6,442 nt of DNA, taken from contig CANGIH010000153.1 in the NCBI GenBank assembly GCA_947453875.1, forward strand, positions 1 through 6,442, given 5' to 3'. The number at the start of each line of letters is the position of its first letter. The first letter of the stretch is position 1. Source of the stretch: Planctomycetaceae bacterium. Its GTDB lineage: Bacteria; Planctomycetota; Planctomycetia; Pirellulales; UBA1268. Below are positions 6,292 to 6,442 of this stretch, piece after piece. The notes below the pieces were generated by a model. That model was not told the origin of the DNA and did no database searches. It saw only the letters and a program-made list of their open reading frames with translations. The position numbers and the translations under genes were made by a program.

Positions 6292-6442
6292 TCATACCAA
6301 CCCGCGTCGCACCGCCCAGACGGCGGCTTGGGTCCGATCGGTGACGGCGATCTTGCGGAGGATGTTCTGGACGTGCTCCTTGACCGTCTCCACGCTGATG
6401 GTCAACGACTGGGCGATCTCCTTGTTGGAAAGCCCGAGCGCC
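6292..6442 (-). CDS. NarL/LuxR-family response regulator, C-terminal fragment
   Basis: These are the last 49 codons plus stop of a gene entering from the right edge. The protein reads LGLSNKEIAQSLTISVETVKEHVQ, then NILRKIAVTDRTQAAVWAVRRGLV. This is the four-helix LuxR (GerE) DNA-binding domain: the scaffold helix with SNKEIA, the recognition helix VETVKEHVQNILRKI and the closing helix DRTQAAVWAVRRGLV. Ending right after this helix is typical of NarL/FixJ two-component regulators, whose receiver domain would lie outside the window, so the phosphorylation site cannot be checked. A stand-alone LuxR protein or a sigma factor region 4 fragment is less likely. The gene converges on the recombinase with 13 bases between stop codons and no visible terminator. 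Confidence 0.9.
   Translation of the reverse strand, partial: ALGLSNKEIAQSLTISVETVKEHVQNILRKIAVTDRTQAAVWAVRRGLV

Overview
The window is GC-rich bacterial chromosome, packed with genes and typical of a Planctomycetota member (Pirellulales-like). That assignment is an inference. It rests on the very large acidic low-complexity single-pass membrane protein, the mixture of good and absent Shine-Dalgarno (SD) sequences, and the set of neighbours. No 16S rRNA or other marker is present to fix the taxonomy.

The left two thirds (1-4005) are read on the minus strand, in this transcription order: an M32 (Taq-type) metallocarboxypeptidase (4005-2437); a 660-residue membrane protein of unknown function with a long acidic N-terminus and a possible OB-like C-terminal domain (2268-286); and the first 82 codons of an amidase-signature enzyme resembling fatty acid amide hydrolase (248-1, cut by the window edge). 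The carboxypeptidase has a plausible promoter that would make its mRNA leaderless or nearly so. The membrane protein may have its own promoter in the 168-base gap. The amidase follows so closely that it is probably co-transcribed with the membrane protein.

The right part is read on the plus strand. It holds a BshB1-type LmbE/PIG-L zinc deacetylase (4122-4814), divergent from the carboxypeptidase; a 77-residue protein of unknown function (5031-5264); and a complete XerC/XerD-type tyrosine recombinase (5316-6278). A strong hairpin separates the last two. At the right edge the helix-turn-helix C-terminus of a NarL/LuxR-family response regulator (6442-6292, minus) converges on the recombinase with only 13 bases between stop codons.

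The genes do not form one recognisable pathway: peptide and amide hydrolysis, thiol biosynthesis, chromosome dimer resolution and signalling sit side by side. I found no tRNA, rRNA, CRISPR array, insertion sequence or obvious new multi-gene system. The least explained items are the membrane protein, the 77-residue protein, the hairpin before the recombinase and the start region of the carboxypeptidase.
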